Shown: positions 46,233-56,859, counted from the first letter of the stretch. The stretch is DNA of 64,000 nucleotides from Ctenosaura bakeri (GCA_948474755.1 CAOLHI010000746.1:186001-250000); one strand, 5' to 3'. The notes: generated by a model not told the origin, from the letters alone. Numbers and translations: made by a program.

Positions 46233-47207
46233 ATCTGTCTCTGTTTTCATCTAGCTCAACTCCTGGTTTACAGCAGGGACATCCATTTACATCCATGCCA
46301 ACTACAATATGCCCCAAGAAGAGAGAAAGCAGTTAGGCTGTATCTCACCGTTCCATATATCTATTCCACATTACTTGAAATTATGAACATGCATGGGGGA
46401 AAAGATTACAACACACATTACATGTTAAAAGTGCTACAAAAATTAGCAACTCATCCTCAGCATTCATAATATTGATTCAAAATATCTCCTTGTCTGCAAC
46501 TTCATTCGCCATCTGTTAGATTTTTGTTGCATTCATGCGTGAAGTCATTTCTGCTGATGAGGGTTCACAGTTTTTCACTGGAAGCAGCTCTCATGCTTTC
46601 CCCATCTCCTTCTTGTGTTTCCTATTCAGAACAAGGCTGCTTTGGTGCTTGGGTGGGGACAAAAGTTTATTGATTGCCCAGCAAGAATGGGTTTCAGTGC
46701 CTTTGTCATTGGCTGTAAGAGAGAAACTTGAGCTCAGAGAGAACTTAAACCACAGCAGCTGGAAAGGCAGGGAGGGAGGTGGATTCTGAGAAGCTGCCAT
46801 TGACCTGTGGCAGGATAGGCACTTGTATGTGACAGGCCTGACTGTCTTGGGCTCAGCCTGTTGCCCGGGGCTACCTTGTTCTTCATGAGACTGGTGACGG
46901 AGGCAATAATCTTAGCTAAGATCTGGTTTACAAGCAAGAAGCAAAAGCAGACGCACATTAAGAGGTGATCAGCTCATATTTTTGACTATGCAGAAAATTT
47001 TATGTTCTGTTTGGTGCTACACATATACGTACACATTGAAATGTTGAGAACATAAAGGAACTCAGGCATTGCTGCAATATGCTGTTGGGAGCCAGCAGAT
47101 TTTGTCTGCTTTCCATTGCCACCACTGTGTAATCCTGGGGGAAAAGCCAGAGCTAGTTTAATGTGCCAAAAAAGACTTCAGTCAACATGAGGACATTTCT
47201 GGCAATC
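46233..47207. other. Unassigned sequence
   Basis: No recognised element; opposed frames at 46535-46800 have no domain. Confidence 0.4.
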
Positions 47208-47420
47208 AAAGAATCATAAAGATTAAAGGTATTTCAAAAACCATCCAGTTCACCTCCGGTTGCTGCAGGACATTCACTGCAACAGAATATCTGATAAATT
47301 ACTCTCCTTTCTTCAAAAAGTCTGATGGAGAATCCACCTCCTTCTGTTTCATGTAATTTGTACATGCTTACATATACCGTGCCATTTTTTAAAAAATAGT
47401 TCTAACATTCTCAGAAGTCA
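47208..47420 (-). mobile_element. CR1 LINE 3' end, highly diverged
   Basis: The stretch aaagaatcataaagattaaa, then ccatccagttcacctccggt, matches the layout of the CR1 3' terminus. Later blocks are only loosely alignable. Confidence 0.5.
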
Positions 47421-48035
47421 TCCCTTTAGTATCTACCCATAGGTGTTTTGGGGAGCAACAAGCATATCAAATCAAGGACAAAGCAAAACAATGTGGAGAC
47501 CCATCTTAAGCATTCTGCAAAACAGAAATGTCCTAACGATATGAGGTACTGCAGTGTTTGGCAAAGTACAATCTTGAAATTCTTCAGGTTTTCTCCTAGA
47601 AAAATAGTAATGGCAGACCACATTTTCCTAGAACAACATTTGTGCACTGTCACTAAAATTCCCCTGGAATTTTTAATTGCAACAGAATATAGGCCGGTAC
47701 TTCTTACAAACTGATGATGTGTAATGCAGATATACAGTGGATTCTAGCGGAAAGGTCAATATGGAAATCTCTCCCTATAGACAATAACTTTTATGTCACC
47801 AAATATAATTATCTGAGAACACCTTTATTTTGCAGAGTAAGCATATTGAGTGAGAATCTCAACAATCAGGCCCACTTTGTCTTATAGCAACCTGTCTTTA
47901 TGTTTATTTTATTAATCACAAGATGTTTTTCAGGGTTATCTCTTCAAAGGCAGCTCAAAGCATGGGTCTAATCTCATATCAGTCATCATCACTACCTTTC
48001 CTTAAATCTTCTGCACTTCCTTCTTTCTCATGTGT
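47421..48035. other. Unassigned sequence
   Basis: Nothing recognised. Confidence 0.4.
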
Positions 48036-48296
48036 GTATGTACCTTGAAGTCTTCTGTTGACTTATGGTGACCCCATGAATTTTATAGGGATTTCTTGAG
48101 CAAGGGATTATAGGGTTTTCTTGAGGTAGTTTGCCATTTCTTCCTCTAAAATATAATCTTCAGTGGCCTGTCTTTCTTGATGGTCTCCCATCCAAGTACT
48201 AACCAGGCCTCACCCTTCTTCGCTCCCAAAATCAGATGAGATCTAGTACCTTCAGAGGACCTGCTTTCCCATGCTACCCTGGAAATGTCACCAAGC
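48036..48296 (-). mobile_element. 5S rRNA-derived SINE
   Basis: The + strand segment tggtctcccatccaagtact, followed by aaccaggc, is the complement of the 5S rRNA stretch spanning its internal promoter (GGCCTGGTTAGTACTTGG...). It continues with gctcccaaaatcagatgaga, again the complement of 5S. The 3' part, cttatggtgaccccatgaat, is the RTE-type tail shared with the tRNA SINEs. This is therefore a SINE3-type element and not a functional 5S gene: the head is mutated, partial and fused to a retroposon tail. Confidence 0.85.
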
Positions 48297-48559
48297 AGCA
48301 AAACATATGAGTTTTGGCAGGGGAAAAGAACAAGACCAATCCTTTGTTTATCTCCCTGGAATTTGCTGCCTAAAATTGAGCTAATTTTAACGGGGCCTTT
48401 CTACCATCTAAGTTACATGGACAGTCGTGAAAAGATGTCACCCAAATAGCAGCTTACTGGTGACTTGTTTAAGTGTTGGAACATTTATTCAGAGACATGA
48501 AGGAAAAAGAGAGGTCTCTCTTTTGGACTGTTGCCCTTGCAAAGACCTGACCTCTAATC

Positions 48560-48762
48560 TGAAGCAGTGGTAGATGGCGGGTCTCATGTCAGCTGGGTGG
48601 GTTTCATTCCAGACCTAAAAGGAACCATCTAAGGTGCTGAACCATGTCCCCAAAGAAGACCCTGCACCTAGGCTAATTTACAGTTCAGATTAAAACCCAG
48701 AGTAGATTCACTGCCTCAACTACCATCCGAGACATCAACTGCCCCTAATTTGAAATAGAGGA
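48560..48762. mobile_element. Foldback MITE, family C, copy 3
   Basis: Carries ggtttcattccagacctaaa, atctaaggtgctgaaccatg, then gttcagattaaaacccagag and tagattcac. The central block is inverted relative to copies 1 and 2. Confidence 0.6.
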
Positions 48763-49109
48763 GGTCAAGACTGGGATCTCTGTGTTGATTTGATGCATAA
48801 GAAACACTGAATCACCGGAGATAGAACCTGTAACAGACTTTGAACACAGCTTAAGGTGAATCAGAGGTTCTGTCCCAAAGACTAGATCTCTTAAGCTAAC
48901 TGTATTACCGAAAGGCATGTTTATACAGTGGTCACCGCAGGATGACCTTCTCTCAGAACCTTCTTCCCACAATACCAGTCAGTTTTTTGCAGTGAGTCAT
49001 GGGCAAATGACCTCACAGAATTCTGTTATCCTAAATCAGTGGGTGCGGGGAGAGAGAATGGGAAAAGGGTTGGGGGCATTGTTTGCCCTCAGGATGTTAA
49101 AGATTACAG

Positions 49110-49276
49110 CAGTGCTTCTCAAACTATCTGATGTGATAGACCAGCAAGGCTTGTTTCCAATATGCCAGAGAACAGTGCCATATTTGTGCAATGTGATTAT
49201 GTTTTTCATAAAGTTTCCTCAAAACTAGCCACAGAACAGCAGCCGATGGCTTGTGAACTATCGCCACCCTATAGAT
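49110..49276. mobile_element. hAT-type MITE, outer element (part 1)
   Basis: Begins cagtgcttctcaaactatct, then gatgtgatagaccagc, and later cagcagccgatggcttgtga, the layout of the short hAT element at 52735. It is interrupted at 49277 by a different hAT element and ends after it at about 50122. Confidence 0.65.
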
Positions 49277-49420
49277 CAGTGGTTCTTAACCTGGGGGTCG
49301 GGACCCCTTTGGGGGTCAAACAACCATTTCACATTGGTCGCCGCTCCTCAATCCTGCCCCCCCTTTTAAAAGAAGGTGGCCTCACAGCCAATGGGAGCAG
49401 TGCTTCTGAGACCCCTGCGC

Positions 49421-49505
49421 TGGGGTTCAAACTGCAAATCCCAGGATTACATAGGATGGTGAAAGTGGAATAATAGTGCTATAACAGTCTAGTGCAGAAA
49501 TAGCC
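49421..49505. mobile_element. Half of a family A MITE, inside the hAT
   Basis: Only the right arm is present: aactgcaaatcccaggatta, ggtgaaagtggaataatagt, agtgcagaaatagcc. No left arm exists. Confidence 0.75.
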
Positions 49506-49945
49506 AGGATGACTTTCTCCTCTTGCTTTTGTTGTGCATGGATACTTGGCCTTGCCACACGCACGTGTTGTGTTCTTCGCCTTGACTGTCTTGCATTCCT
49601 CGCTTTTTGTATGTTCAGCGTCCGCACTCCCTTTAAGGGAGGGAGGAAGGGAGGGAGTGAAACAAAACGCGTCTGCTTATGCTGCTGCCATCTTTCCTCT
49701 CTCCCTGTTCTTTCCTCCCTGAGCCTCGTGTAAAATGTGGGCTGTTTTGGCATTGCCTTTGGGAGTGACTGGATTTTTGAACTGTGGAAACCCAACATTC
49801 AGAACTAGAACTACTGCCTTAATTCTGGCATTGATGGACGCTTTCTGTGCTTAAAAAAGCGGGGGAGGGTTACCAGTTTTTAGGCATTAGAAGTCTATCC
49901 AGAGCAGTGATTTAGGGCAGTGTTTCCAATCTATTTGATGTTGGA

Positions 49946-49947
49946 AA

Positions 49948-49979
<32 letters not shown>

Positions 49980-50008
49980 AATAATAACTAACTAAATAAA
50001 TAAATAAA
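49946..50008 (+). repeat. (ACTA)n/(AAAT)n microsatellite
   Basis: ACTA units followed by AAT and AAAT units near the right end of the hAT element. Confidence 0.9.
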
Positions 50009-50105
50009 ATAACGAAAATGATTTTATGGTTGGGGGTCACCACAACATGAGGAACTGTATTAAGGGGTCGCGGCATTAGGAAGGTTGAGAACCACTGGTA
50101 TAGAT

Positions 50106-50122
50106 CAATTTGAGTTGCTCTG
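50106..50122. mobile_element. hAT-type MITE, outer element (part 2)
   Basis: The stretch caatttgagttgctctg corresponds to the terminal ttttgagtagcactg of the copy at 52735, supporting the nested arrangement. Confidence 0.5.
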
Positions 50123-51617
50123 AATGAGAGTAGCATGTTAAAAGCTGCTTCCCAAATTTCTAATGTGAATATATTTGAAGGAAGAATCAGAATATACATT
50201 CCTGCTCTTCCTCTCACCTTTATCTACCTGGGGCATTATTCTTGTTTCAAATAAATGGGGATATCTACTACTATGAGTGTTCCTATACAGGTGCATAAAA
50301 AAAGCAAAAGATCAATTAGGTTTGCGTGCATTCCCAGAAACTGCTGAGTTGTAAACCTTATCCTGCTTCTGACTCATGAACAACCTCACGTAGCTTTCCT
50401 CAGTTTCCCACTTGTTAACAGAGAGACATTCTTTCTTAATGAAGTCTCCTTAATTTGGGCCAGCTTTCTTAACCCAGAGGGATTATTCATATTATAGAAA
50501 CAAGAGTGTGTCATAGCTGGATACTCAGCACTATGCTGTGCTGCACTCTGCAGAATTTTAAAAGCGAAGCAGGGTTGGGCCAGGCTATTATGATGATTAA
50601 CGCGCTATGCACGTCCAGAGCATCTTTCATCTGGACATCTGACAGCGCTTCACAAATGCTACTTAATTATTATTTGGCTAGAGGAGACCACCCAAGGGAA
50701 AAACCATCTTACGGAACGTTGGGCATCCTGATGATTGTCCCTTGCAAGCCTTAGGCAGGCGTATTTACAAGAAGAATTTGCTGTTTTCCTTAGAGATGAA
50801 TGAACCAGCTTAGCTCTGTGCAAATGGAAAGTGGATGCACTGTCAGTCAGATCTTACTGTTGTTAGCATTAGGGTTCTTGTCTCTCCAAAATATCTCATT
50901 GGACCCAGTGTTTTGCATGTATAACACTGAAAGCAGTCTCCTGGGAGGCTAGTGTATAAAGGCTGGGGAAACCAAGCCTGCCTCAGTGGTCTAGCCAATT
51001 ATTCTAAACCCTTTCTTGACATAATCAGGGTGGGGAATGTCTTTTGGCTGTTCCTAGCTATGTAAATAGCTGCAAGTGGCTGGGGATAACATGATCAAAT
51101 AGAGACCAATGACTTGGATAGCATACATAGAGAGCAAATGAACAGGCTATTTTTAGGGTTAGGCCCACAGGCTTTCACAATGCAACATGCTGTTTACTGC
51201 CAGCAGTTCTAAGTGATTCAACTAACTCTGTTACTGCTGTCCCACTGCGATGCATTCTGGGTTCTTGAGTGCTAAGCACTATTGCACTTCTAATATGAGC
51301 CAGCCTCTACTCCTCTTTTTTAGAGGTTAGTAGTTTTAGTATTAGTAGTAGTGAAATACTCATAATCACTGACATGTAAGCATTCTATTTGCCATTCAGT
51401 TAAACTACCAGGGATCAAACTGAGGTTCTTGAGCTACATTAGGGGTGAGTGAGGCAGGGAGGGCCATTTTCTATCCTATTTCCTAAGTTACACGGCCATT
51501 CTCAATATGCTAAAAAGTGACATGGTGTTCCAAGAAATGATTGAAATATGGCCAGTTCCTACAGTTGGGGTGGGTTGAGGATAATTGCGGGGGGGGAGAG
51601 AAAACTCAAAACACCAT
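50123..51617. other. Unassigned sequence
   Basis: No gene or repeat recognised over 1.5 kb. Confidence 0.4.
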
Positions 51618-51830
51618 GAGCTCTTCTGCACTACACTGTTATAGTGCTGTTATTCCACTTTCAACATCCTGTGGGAATTCAGGGGTTTGTAGTTTACTGA
51701 GTCCAAAGAGCTCTCTGGATAAGAATTTTAAATGCTCCTCCCTAAACTGCAAATCCCAGGATTCCATAGGATGTTGAAAATGGAATAACACCACTATAAC
51801 AGTGTAGTGCAGAAGGGCCCCATGTCTTTG
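51618..51830. mobile_element. Palindromic MITE, family A, copy 8
   Basis: Ends gagctcttctgcactacact and tagtgcagaagggccc. CAT occurs on both sides (51615-51617, 51831-51833), a possible 3-bp target duplication. Full palindromic interior. Confidence 0.85.
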
Positions 51831-52734
51831 TGGTGGTTTGAATGTTTTTATTAAGTTCCATGGCCCAAAGAAGCTTATGATTTTTGAGGGGATTGGGGGT
51901 CTCTAGGGAGATTTACAGTATAGTCCTCTAGGAGCCATATCTGACCTACAAGTGGCACTTTCCCCACCCTGTGCTGTAGAGATGCAATAAACAAACAAAA
52001 TGAAGTCCAATAATAAGCAAAGAATCATCCTCACAGTAGTGGGGAGAAGCGAGCAGCAAGGAGTTTGATAAGCATCCACAGGTATAGGCAAACAACAGCA
52101 ACCTGTGATTCAAGACTTCATCATGGGGTGACTGATTGGATGGTGGTAGTTACAAAAGTGAAGGTATACCTCTGTGTGAAAACAAGCCCTTAGGCAACTG
52201 GAAGTGGGGGCATGGCCACCACAGAGCAGGAGGGCCAGATTGGCCATTAAGTTCACCAGGACGTGTTTGCATTACCTGCAAGTGTATTTATTCTCTGGAA
52301 GAGGATGTGAAGCCTACTTAATACTATCCTTAAAAATATCTCACTTCAGCTGATTCTCATTCAACTATGCTGGCCAGCACCAACTCAGAGTTTCTGGTTT
52401 ATGGACCTGTGTGAAAATCCTGTTGGCTTTTGGTGAATGGCATGGCAACAGTAGAACGATAAGGAGAGCAATTTTAGAATTTGGCCTAAGGGTCCTCGGG
52501 TGTAGTTAGCATGAGAATTGTCCTGCCCAGCTTATGAAGGTGTACATTTCTTTCCAAATGTGTTATCCAAACTGTTCCAGTGCTGAGCAAGTGCTGTACA
52601 CTACTGCACATCCTTTAATATGTTACGTACTCTCCAGAGAAGCAAAGAAATGGGACCCCTCTTCTTCCTCTAGTCTTGCAGTAGTAGTATCTATTTAATG
52701 ACTCAGTGGCTTATTGTGACTCAGTGACCTAGGT
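51831..52734. other. Unassigned sequence
   Basis: Nothing recognised. Confidence 0.4.
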
Positions 52735-52919
52735 CAGGGCTTCTTAAGCTATCTGGTTAGGGGGCAGTACAATTCTTCCCCAGTGTGCTGGGTATTGGAA
52801 CCATATTCATGCCCATCAACTGCAACTGCTTTTTTCTTTCCTGGAAACTCGCAACAGACCAGTAGCCAATAGTTTAGGAACTGGCCTTGGTCTACAGACC
52901 ACCATTTTGAGTAGCACTG
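52735..52919. mobile_element. Short hAT-type MITE, 185 bp
   Basis: Termini cagggcttcttaagctatct and attttgagtagcactg are imperfect inverted repeats. Flanking octamers acctaggt and acctaggc match at 7 of 8 positions, the length expected for hAT. It shares its interior layout with 49110-49276. Confidence 0.75.
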
Positions 52920-53180
52920 ACCTAGGCCACAAGAGAAACCCTTGAAAAATCCTCCATTCACTGCAGCCACTACCAGTCAGTTGTGTGTCTCCTGAAGTGA
53001 GCTGTTATCCATGAAATCTCATGTCAAACAAATCTTCTTAATCGAAAAGTACCACAAGACAATTGTTTTTGCTGCATTTCTAGCATAATCCACTACATAT
53101 TTCTGCAGAAGGAAAAAATGCCTGAAGAAAGGACAACAGGCTGCAGGGCCCTTCCAACCCCTCCACTTCCCATAAATAAC

Positions 53181-53675
53181 CAGAGGTGTAGCATGGGGTA
53201 GAGATATGAGAGCACTTTTGCCCCCAAAATAAGAATTCTGCCCCCTCGTTGACATTTTTCTCCATGCTACGCATTTCTTAGCACTGTAGAGGGTGAGATA
53301 CTGAAAAAATTTCCACAACGAGATTTACTTTTGGTGTGTTCAAATTTAGGGTTGCTGGAATGAAAATTGGGAAGGGCTCCTCTACCTTTAATTGTAGTAG
53401 TTGTGTAAGAGAAGGAACTTCACCAGGTGTTGCCTGTTACCTGGTTGCAAGACAAGCAAAACCAGCTGAAATTCCCTCTTCTGCACAACAATTAAACTTA
53501 CCAGAGGCCACTCCAGTTTTCAATATGGAAACCAAATTGACATTCCTTTGGTATCTCTACTTGCCCCCCCTTTTTTGAGGGGGGGTGGCTGAACTGTATT
53601 TCCAAATGTTCAACTGGGGGCAGAAGTCTTAGTTGGAGAAGTAGACAATGTTGCCCCCTTATAGCTATACCCCTG
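53181..53675. mobile_element. Possible DNA-element pair of ends around repeat D
   Basis: The stretch cagaggtgtagcatgg at the left and agctatacccctg at the right are imperfect inverted repeats. Inner sequences cttttgcccccaaaat and gggggcagaagtc also echo each other. Repeat D copy 2 lies between. No clear target duplication. Confidence 0.3.
53345..53525 (+). repeat. Unclassified dispersed repeat D, copy 2
   Basis: The stretches gttgcctgttacctgg, acaagcaaaaccagctgaaa, ttccctcttctgcacaacaa and ttaaac are collinear with 27040-27205. Confidence 0.5.
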
Positions 53676-53761
53676 ACCCATCATTTAAAGGCTGTGCCTC
53701 TAGCATTTCTGACATGCTTGAACCTTTGCAGGAAAAGGACCCTCTAAGGTACTTTTGCAGC

Positions 53762-53868
53762 TTCGAGATACTACCTTTGTAGAGTGCAACTCCCAGAAGC
53801 CGCCCATGCTGGCAGGGGGAGGGGGCTCGGGGAGCTGTAATCCAGAAAGTAACTTTTGTACACTCTGC
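53762..53868. mobile_element. Short foldback MITE, family B, near the PKP3 promoter
   Basis: The left arm is gagtgcaactcccagaagcc and the right arm is gggagctgtaatccagaaag then taacttttg. The centre is gcccatgctggc. It lies about 0.9 kb upstream of the PKP3 start codon, at the edge of the CpG-rich region. Confidence 0.6.
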
Positions 53869-54366
53869 TGCTGGATTTCCGGGCAAGGAGGAGGAGGAGG
53901 AGGGCGGGAGATCCTTTGGACTTTGACCTGGCTCTGATCGGCGTCCATAGCATTTGGCATGCCTGCGGTGTGATAGGGTTATTTCACAAGCTGGGAGGGA
54001 AGTCGAGGGACGGTGCTGGGCTTGGCCGAGGCGGGACAGGCCGCCTGGGTATCTCTTTCTTCCCCTCTCCTGCATTTCTGCGCTTTGTTGACACGCAGCT
54101 CAGCCAGATTTGACCAGAGAGAACCAGGGAAGCTGAACTATCCGGACAAGAACAGTCATTCTTCGGGGGGGGAGGGATTTTGTTACAATCCGAGGACGAG
54201 CAGGAGGAACTGGTGTGTGGGGAGTAAGGGGGAGATAGTAGGTGGCACACCGACGCGGAGGCGCGGCCGCACCCTTCACCGCTTCGCTTAGGTTACCCAG
54301 CGGGCCGGGCCGGGCCACTTGCCTCCCCGCCATTCCACCTTAAAGCGAGCGCTTCGCCAGACGCCT

Positions 54367-54620
54367 CACCTGCTGAAGGTGGGGCGGGCTGCGCGGCAAT
54401 GTCTGTCTCGCTGCTGTGGGTTGCTAGGCGGAGAAGGGCGTGGAGGGAGAGGTGTGTTACCGCTGAGGTGAAGGAGAGCCCCGGCTCAGGAAACTAAGCG
54501 CTGCTGGGAGGGCGGGAAGGGAAGGCGTCTGTTTGCGTTGCGTGCGCGCCCAGAATGAAGAAACTTTTGGCCGCCTGACTAAGGCCGGGGGAGGGCCCGG
54601 CAGCCACCTGGGCTCACCTG
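54367..54620 (+). promoter_or_regulatory. Three CACCTG E-boxes in the PKP3 promoter
   Basis: CACCTG is present at 54367-54372, 54605-54610 and 54615-54620, the last two only 4 bp apart. CACCTG/CAGGTG is the core bound by ZEB and Snail repressors, and human PKP3 has been reported to be repressed by ZEB1 through promoter E-boxes. Binding in this species is inference. Confidence 0.45.
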
Positions 54621-54804
54621 TGAATAAGCCCTCGCCTTTCCCGTCCTGTCAGCGCGCCCTTTGGGCCCAGAGAAGAGAAGCAGAAGGGCTGTCAGAAGCC
54701 CCTCGGGAACTTTTGCCCAGGCCTCGGTGGTGCTTGGCTGGCAAGCGGACAGTGAGGAAAGGGACGAGCAACAGGGTGAATGTGCCCCTTGCCCGGCTGC
54801 CACC

Positions 54805-55033
54805 ATGCAGGAAAATAATTTCTTCTTGTCGGCCCTGCAGCCGGAGGATGGCGTGTGCTCCTTGGCCCTGCCCTCAGACCAGCAGCTGGACAGGAAGAGC
54901 AAGGAGGCGGCGGCGGACAGCGAGCGGCTCAAGAGCGCCCGGGTGCAGCAGCAGGTCCGAATGCGGATGCTGCAGAAGAGCCAGTCGGTCCCCCGGGCCA
55001 ACGGAGCCCTGCTGGACTACGCCGAGCTGAAAG
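54805..55033 (+). CDS. PKP3: Plakophilin-3, first coding exon (partial gene)
   Basis: Plakophilin-3 is a p120-catenin-family armadillo protein of desmosomal plaques; its N-terminal head binds desmoplakin and desmosomal cadherins. The exon encodes 76 codons plus one base, beginning MQENNFFLSALQPEDG and continuing with VCSLALPSDQQLDRK, which matches my knowledge of the mammalian PKP3 N-terminus closely. The downstream stretch ERLKSARVQQQVRMRML also fits the conserved charged segment of the head. The start is chosen at 54805 because it lies in an excellent Kozak context (gctgccaccATGc) and matches the family N-terminus; the frame stays open 48 codons upstream to 54661, but that part does not resemble PKP3. 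The exon ends AAG and is followed by GTAAGC, a consensus donor, so the intron is phase 1. The armadillo repeats are outside the window. Identity is by memory of the family, with no alignment run. Confidence 0.93.
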
Positions 55034-55086
55034 GTAAGCGGCACCGGGCAGGGGCGTATGGGTCGGGGGGGGGTAGCGGGGTCTGT

Positions 55087-55246
55087 GACCATTTCCGCAC
55101 TAGACTGTTACAGCAGTATTATTCCACTTTCAACATCTTATGGATGTCCTCCTTTGAGGCCCCTTCCTAAACTATAAACCCCAGGATTCCATAGGATGTT
55201 GAAAGTGGAATAATTGCGCTATAACATGTCTAGGGTGGAACTAGCC
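55087..55246. mobile_element. Palindromic MITE, family A, internally deleted, in PKP3 intron 1
   Basis: The left arm is gaccatttccgcactagact then attattccactttcaac; the right arm is taggatgttgaaagtggaat then aattgcgctataac. About 40 bp of the centre, including the GAGCTC loop, are gone. It starts 53 bp after the exon 1 donor. Flanks tgt/tat. Confidence 0.83.
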
Positions 55247-55281
55247 TATGACTTTGGGGGCAGCCATTCAGAACAAAAGGG

Positions 55282-55414
55282 TAAGCTTGAGAAACCTTGA
55301 TTTGGTGGGACTGCAGGTCCAACAGTCCCCTTGTAAGCATGGCCGCAGCTGTTGCCCCCCAAAGTAACTTTTCTGGAAGTTGCAGTCCCCCAAAGTAATT
55401 TTTTTCAAGATGTG
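55282..55414. mobile_element. Short foldback MITE, family B, diverged
   Basis: Outer ends aagcttgagaaacctt and tttttttcaag, with ggtgggactgcagg opposed to ttgcagtcccccaaagtaat. Imperfect. Confidence 0.45.
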
Positions 55415-56612
55415 AAAAGGAGGCATCCCCTCTTTGGTGTCCAGGGCATCTCAGTGGCACAGATGGGACAGCTGGTGATGGTGGCCTTTGTGTGGATCTT
55501 GTGGATCTTGTTAACATAGGATGTAGTCAGTATGTTGCAAACAACCTGAGAAGTATCCACAGCTTCCAGGGAAGGTCAGATGGTGTTACTGATCCTGTTT
55601 CCTCAGTCATTGTTTGGCCACCCACTGAGTTGATAGGTGAGGCAAGGTAAGATGTGAATTGTGGGGCCCTCTGCCTCTTCAAGTTCACACTTCTCACCTC
55701 TATACTACCTCCTCCCCTTCTTGCTTGCTAAGTGAACTCTTCACACTTCCTTTGTCTCCTATTCAATGCAGCTCCCTTAAGCAAATGGTTGGCGTAAAAT
55801 GGGAGATAAAGTAACTGTGGAGGGGAGGAGTTAGGCTTGATGATCATCCAGGAATAGGGCTATGTTGGAGTGGCTGGGGCGGGGGGGGCAATAGCAACAG
55901 GGCTGTGTTGCTTCCAGAGGGTTGTTGCTGTGTTCTCACCCTGCCTCATTCACACCATCATGAGGGTGGAAAGGTGACCAAACAAGTTGTCTTCCATTCT
56001 GTAACCTTCATGTGTTTTCTCACTGCTGCTTTGACTTTTAGTTATTGTTTTCATTTTGGCCTTAACAAGAGAAAAAACTCTTGAGGAAGGAAAGAGAGAA
56101 TACCTGCTTGCTAGATCTTGATTAATAGTTACAGGAATCTTGTGTCTGGATTGGAAGTGTCTTCCAGGAAGATGGTGTGCATCCGCTAAAGTGTTTTACT
56201 CCTGTCCCAGAAACTAAAGGCACTCAAGACAGCCAAAGATGACTGAGAGTGAGATAGAAAGATTAGTGAATCCTGAGTGGGATAACAAGAGAAATCTCCT
56301 CTCTAGTCCCCAACAGTTTGCCCGCTTAGTCTCATTCCATAGATTTCTGTCAACCATGAGCCTATCCCCAGCAACTGACTTGGCACTTAACTGCTTTCAG
56401 TGAGTAGTTTCACTACTCTTTTGCTTCCTTTTACTCTGTGCAAAACAATAATTGTATCAGGTTCCATTCTGCCCATGATTACATTATGCTTAGGCTGTAC
56501 TAATCAAGTTTAGAGTGCCCTTCTCCAGCTCTGGGGGAGATAGCCCTTGTTCTTTGAAGAATCAGAATGCTTATTCTTTGTTCTGAATAGATAATTGGCT
56601 TATTCTGAGGAT

Positions 56613-56804
56613 GTGAAGCCAAATTGCCTTAGTGCATTCTAGTGTCAGGGACAATAGCAGTGTGCTCTTTGTTTTATTCTCCCATCTGTACCATCTCTCT
56701 GGAAGATAAATGGTGTGGAAGGGACACTGAAGCAAAAGAGCATATAGCTATTGTCCCTGACACTAAAATGCACTAAGGCAAATTGGCTTCATATTGTCAG
56801 ATAG
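56613..56804. mobile_element. Foldback element with 10-bp direct flanks
   Basis: The left arm is gaagccaaattgccttagtg then cattctagtgtcagggac; the right arm is its complement, gtccctgacactaaaatgca then ctaaggcaaattggcttc. The arms are about 60 bp, and weaker pairing continues inward. The sequence ttctgaggat occurs just outside both ends (56603-56612 and 56805-56814). The right side has 14 extra bases (atattgtcagatag) beyond the arm. A 9-10 bp duplication would suit a Mutator-like element. Confidence 0.65.
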
Positions 56805-56859
56805 TTCTGAGGATAGATCCTTTCCTCATATCTACAGGAGAGATGGGGAACATCTCAGT

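Larger units (their letters stand above)
49277..50097. mobile_element. Non-autonomous hAT (SPIN/Charlie-like), 821 bp
   Basis: Left terminus cagtggttcttaacctgggg; right terminus aggttgagaaccactg. Flanking octamers ctatagat (49269-49276) and gtatagat (50098-50105) match at 7 of 8 positions. The subterminal gacccctttgggggtcaaa and the right-end atggttgggggtcaccacaa are shared with 30181-31335, but the interior differs. It includes half of a family A MITE (49421-49505) and an ACTA microsatellite. No transposase. Confidence 0.85.
53900..55080 (+). promoter_or_regulatory. CpG-rich promoter and 5' UTR region of PKP3
   Basis: From about 53.9 kb base composition changes sharply from AT-leaning to GC-rich with many CpGs, including a GCGGCCGC site near 54263, and it returns to background just after exon 1. 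GC-box-like GGGGCGGG occurs near 54381 and GGGAGGGCGGG near 54508. No TATA box is seen close to the likely start, as expected of a CpG-island promoter. The transcription start cannot be fixed from sequence alone, and an upstream non-coding exon is possible. Confidence 0.75.

Noticed and set aside
48180..48260. 5S rRNA gene
   Set aside because: Partial, mutated 5S sequence joined to a SINE tail, with no complete 5S gene or terminator.
54661..54804. N-terminal extension of PKP3 from the in-frame ATG at 54661
   Set aside because: The extra 48 codons do not resemble PKP3, and the ATG at 54805 has the strong Kozak context and the family N-terminus.
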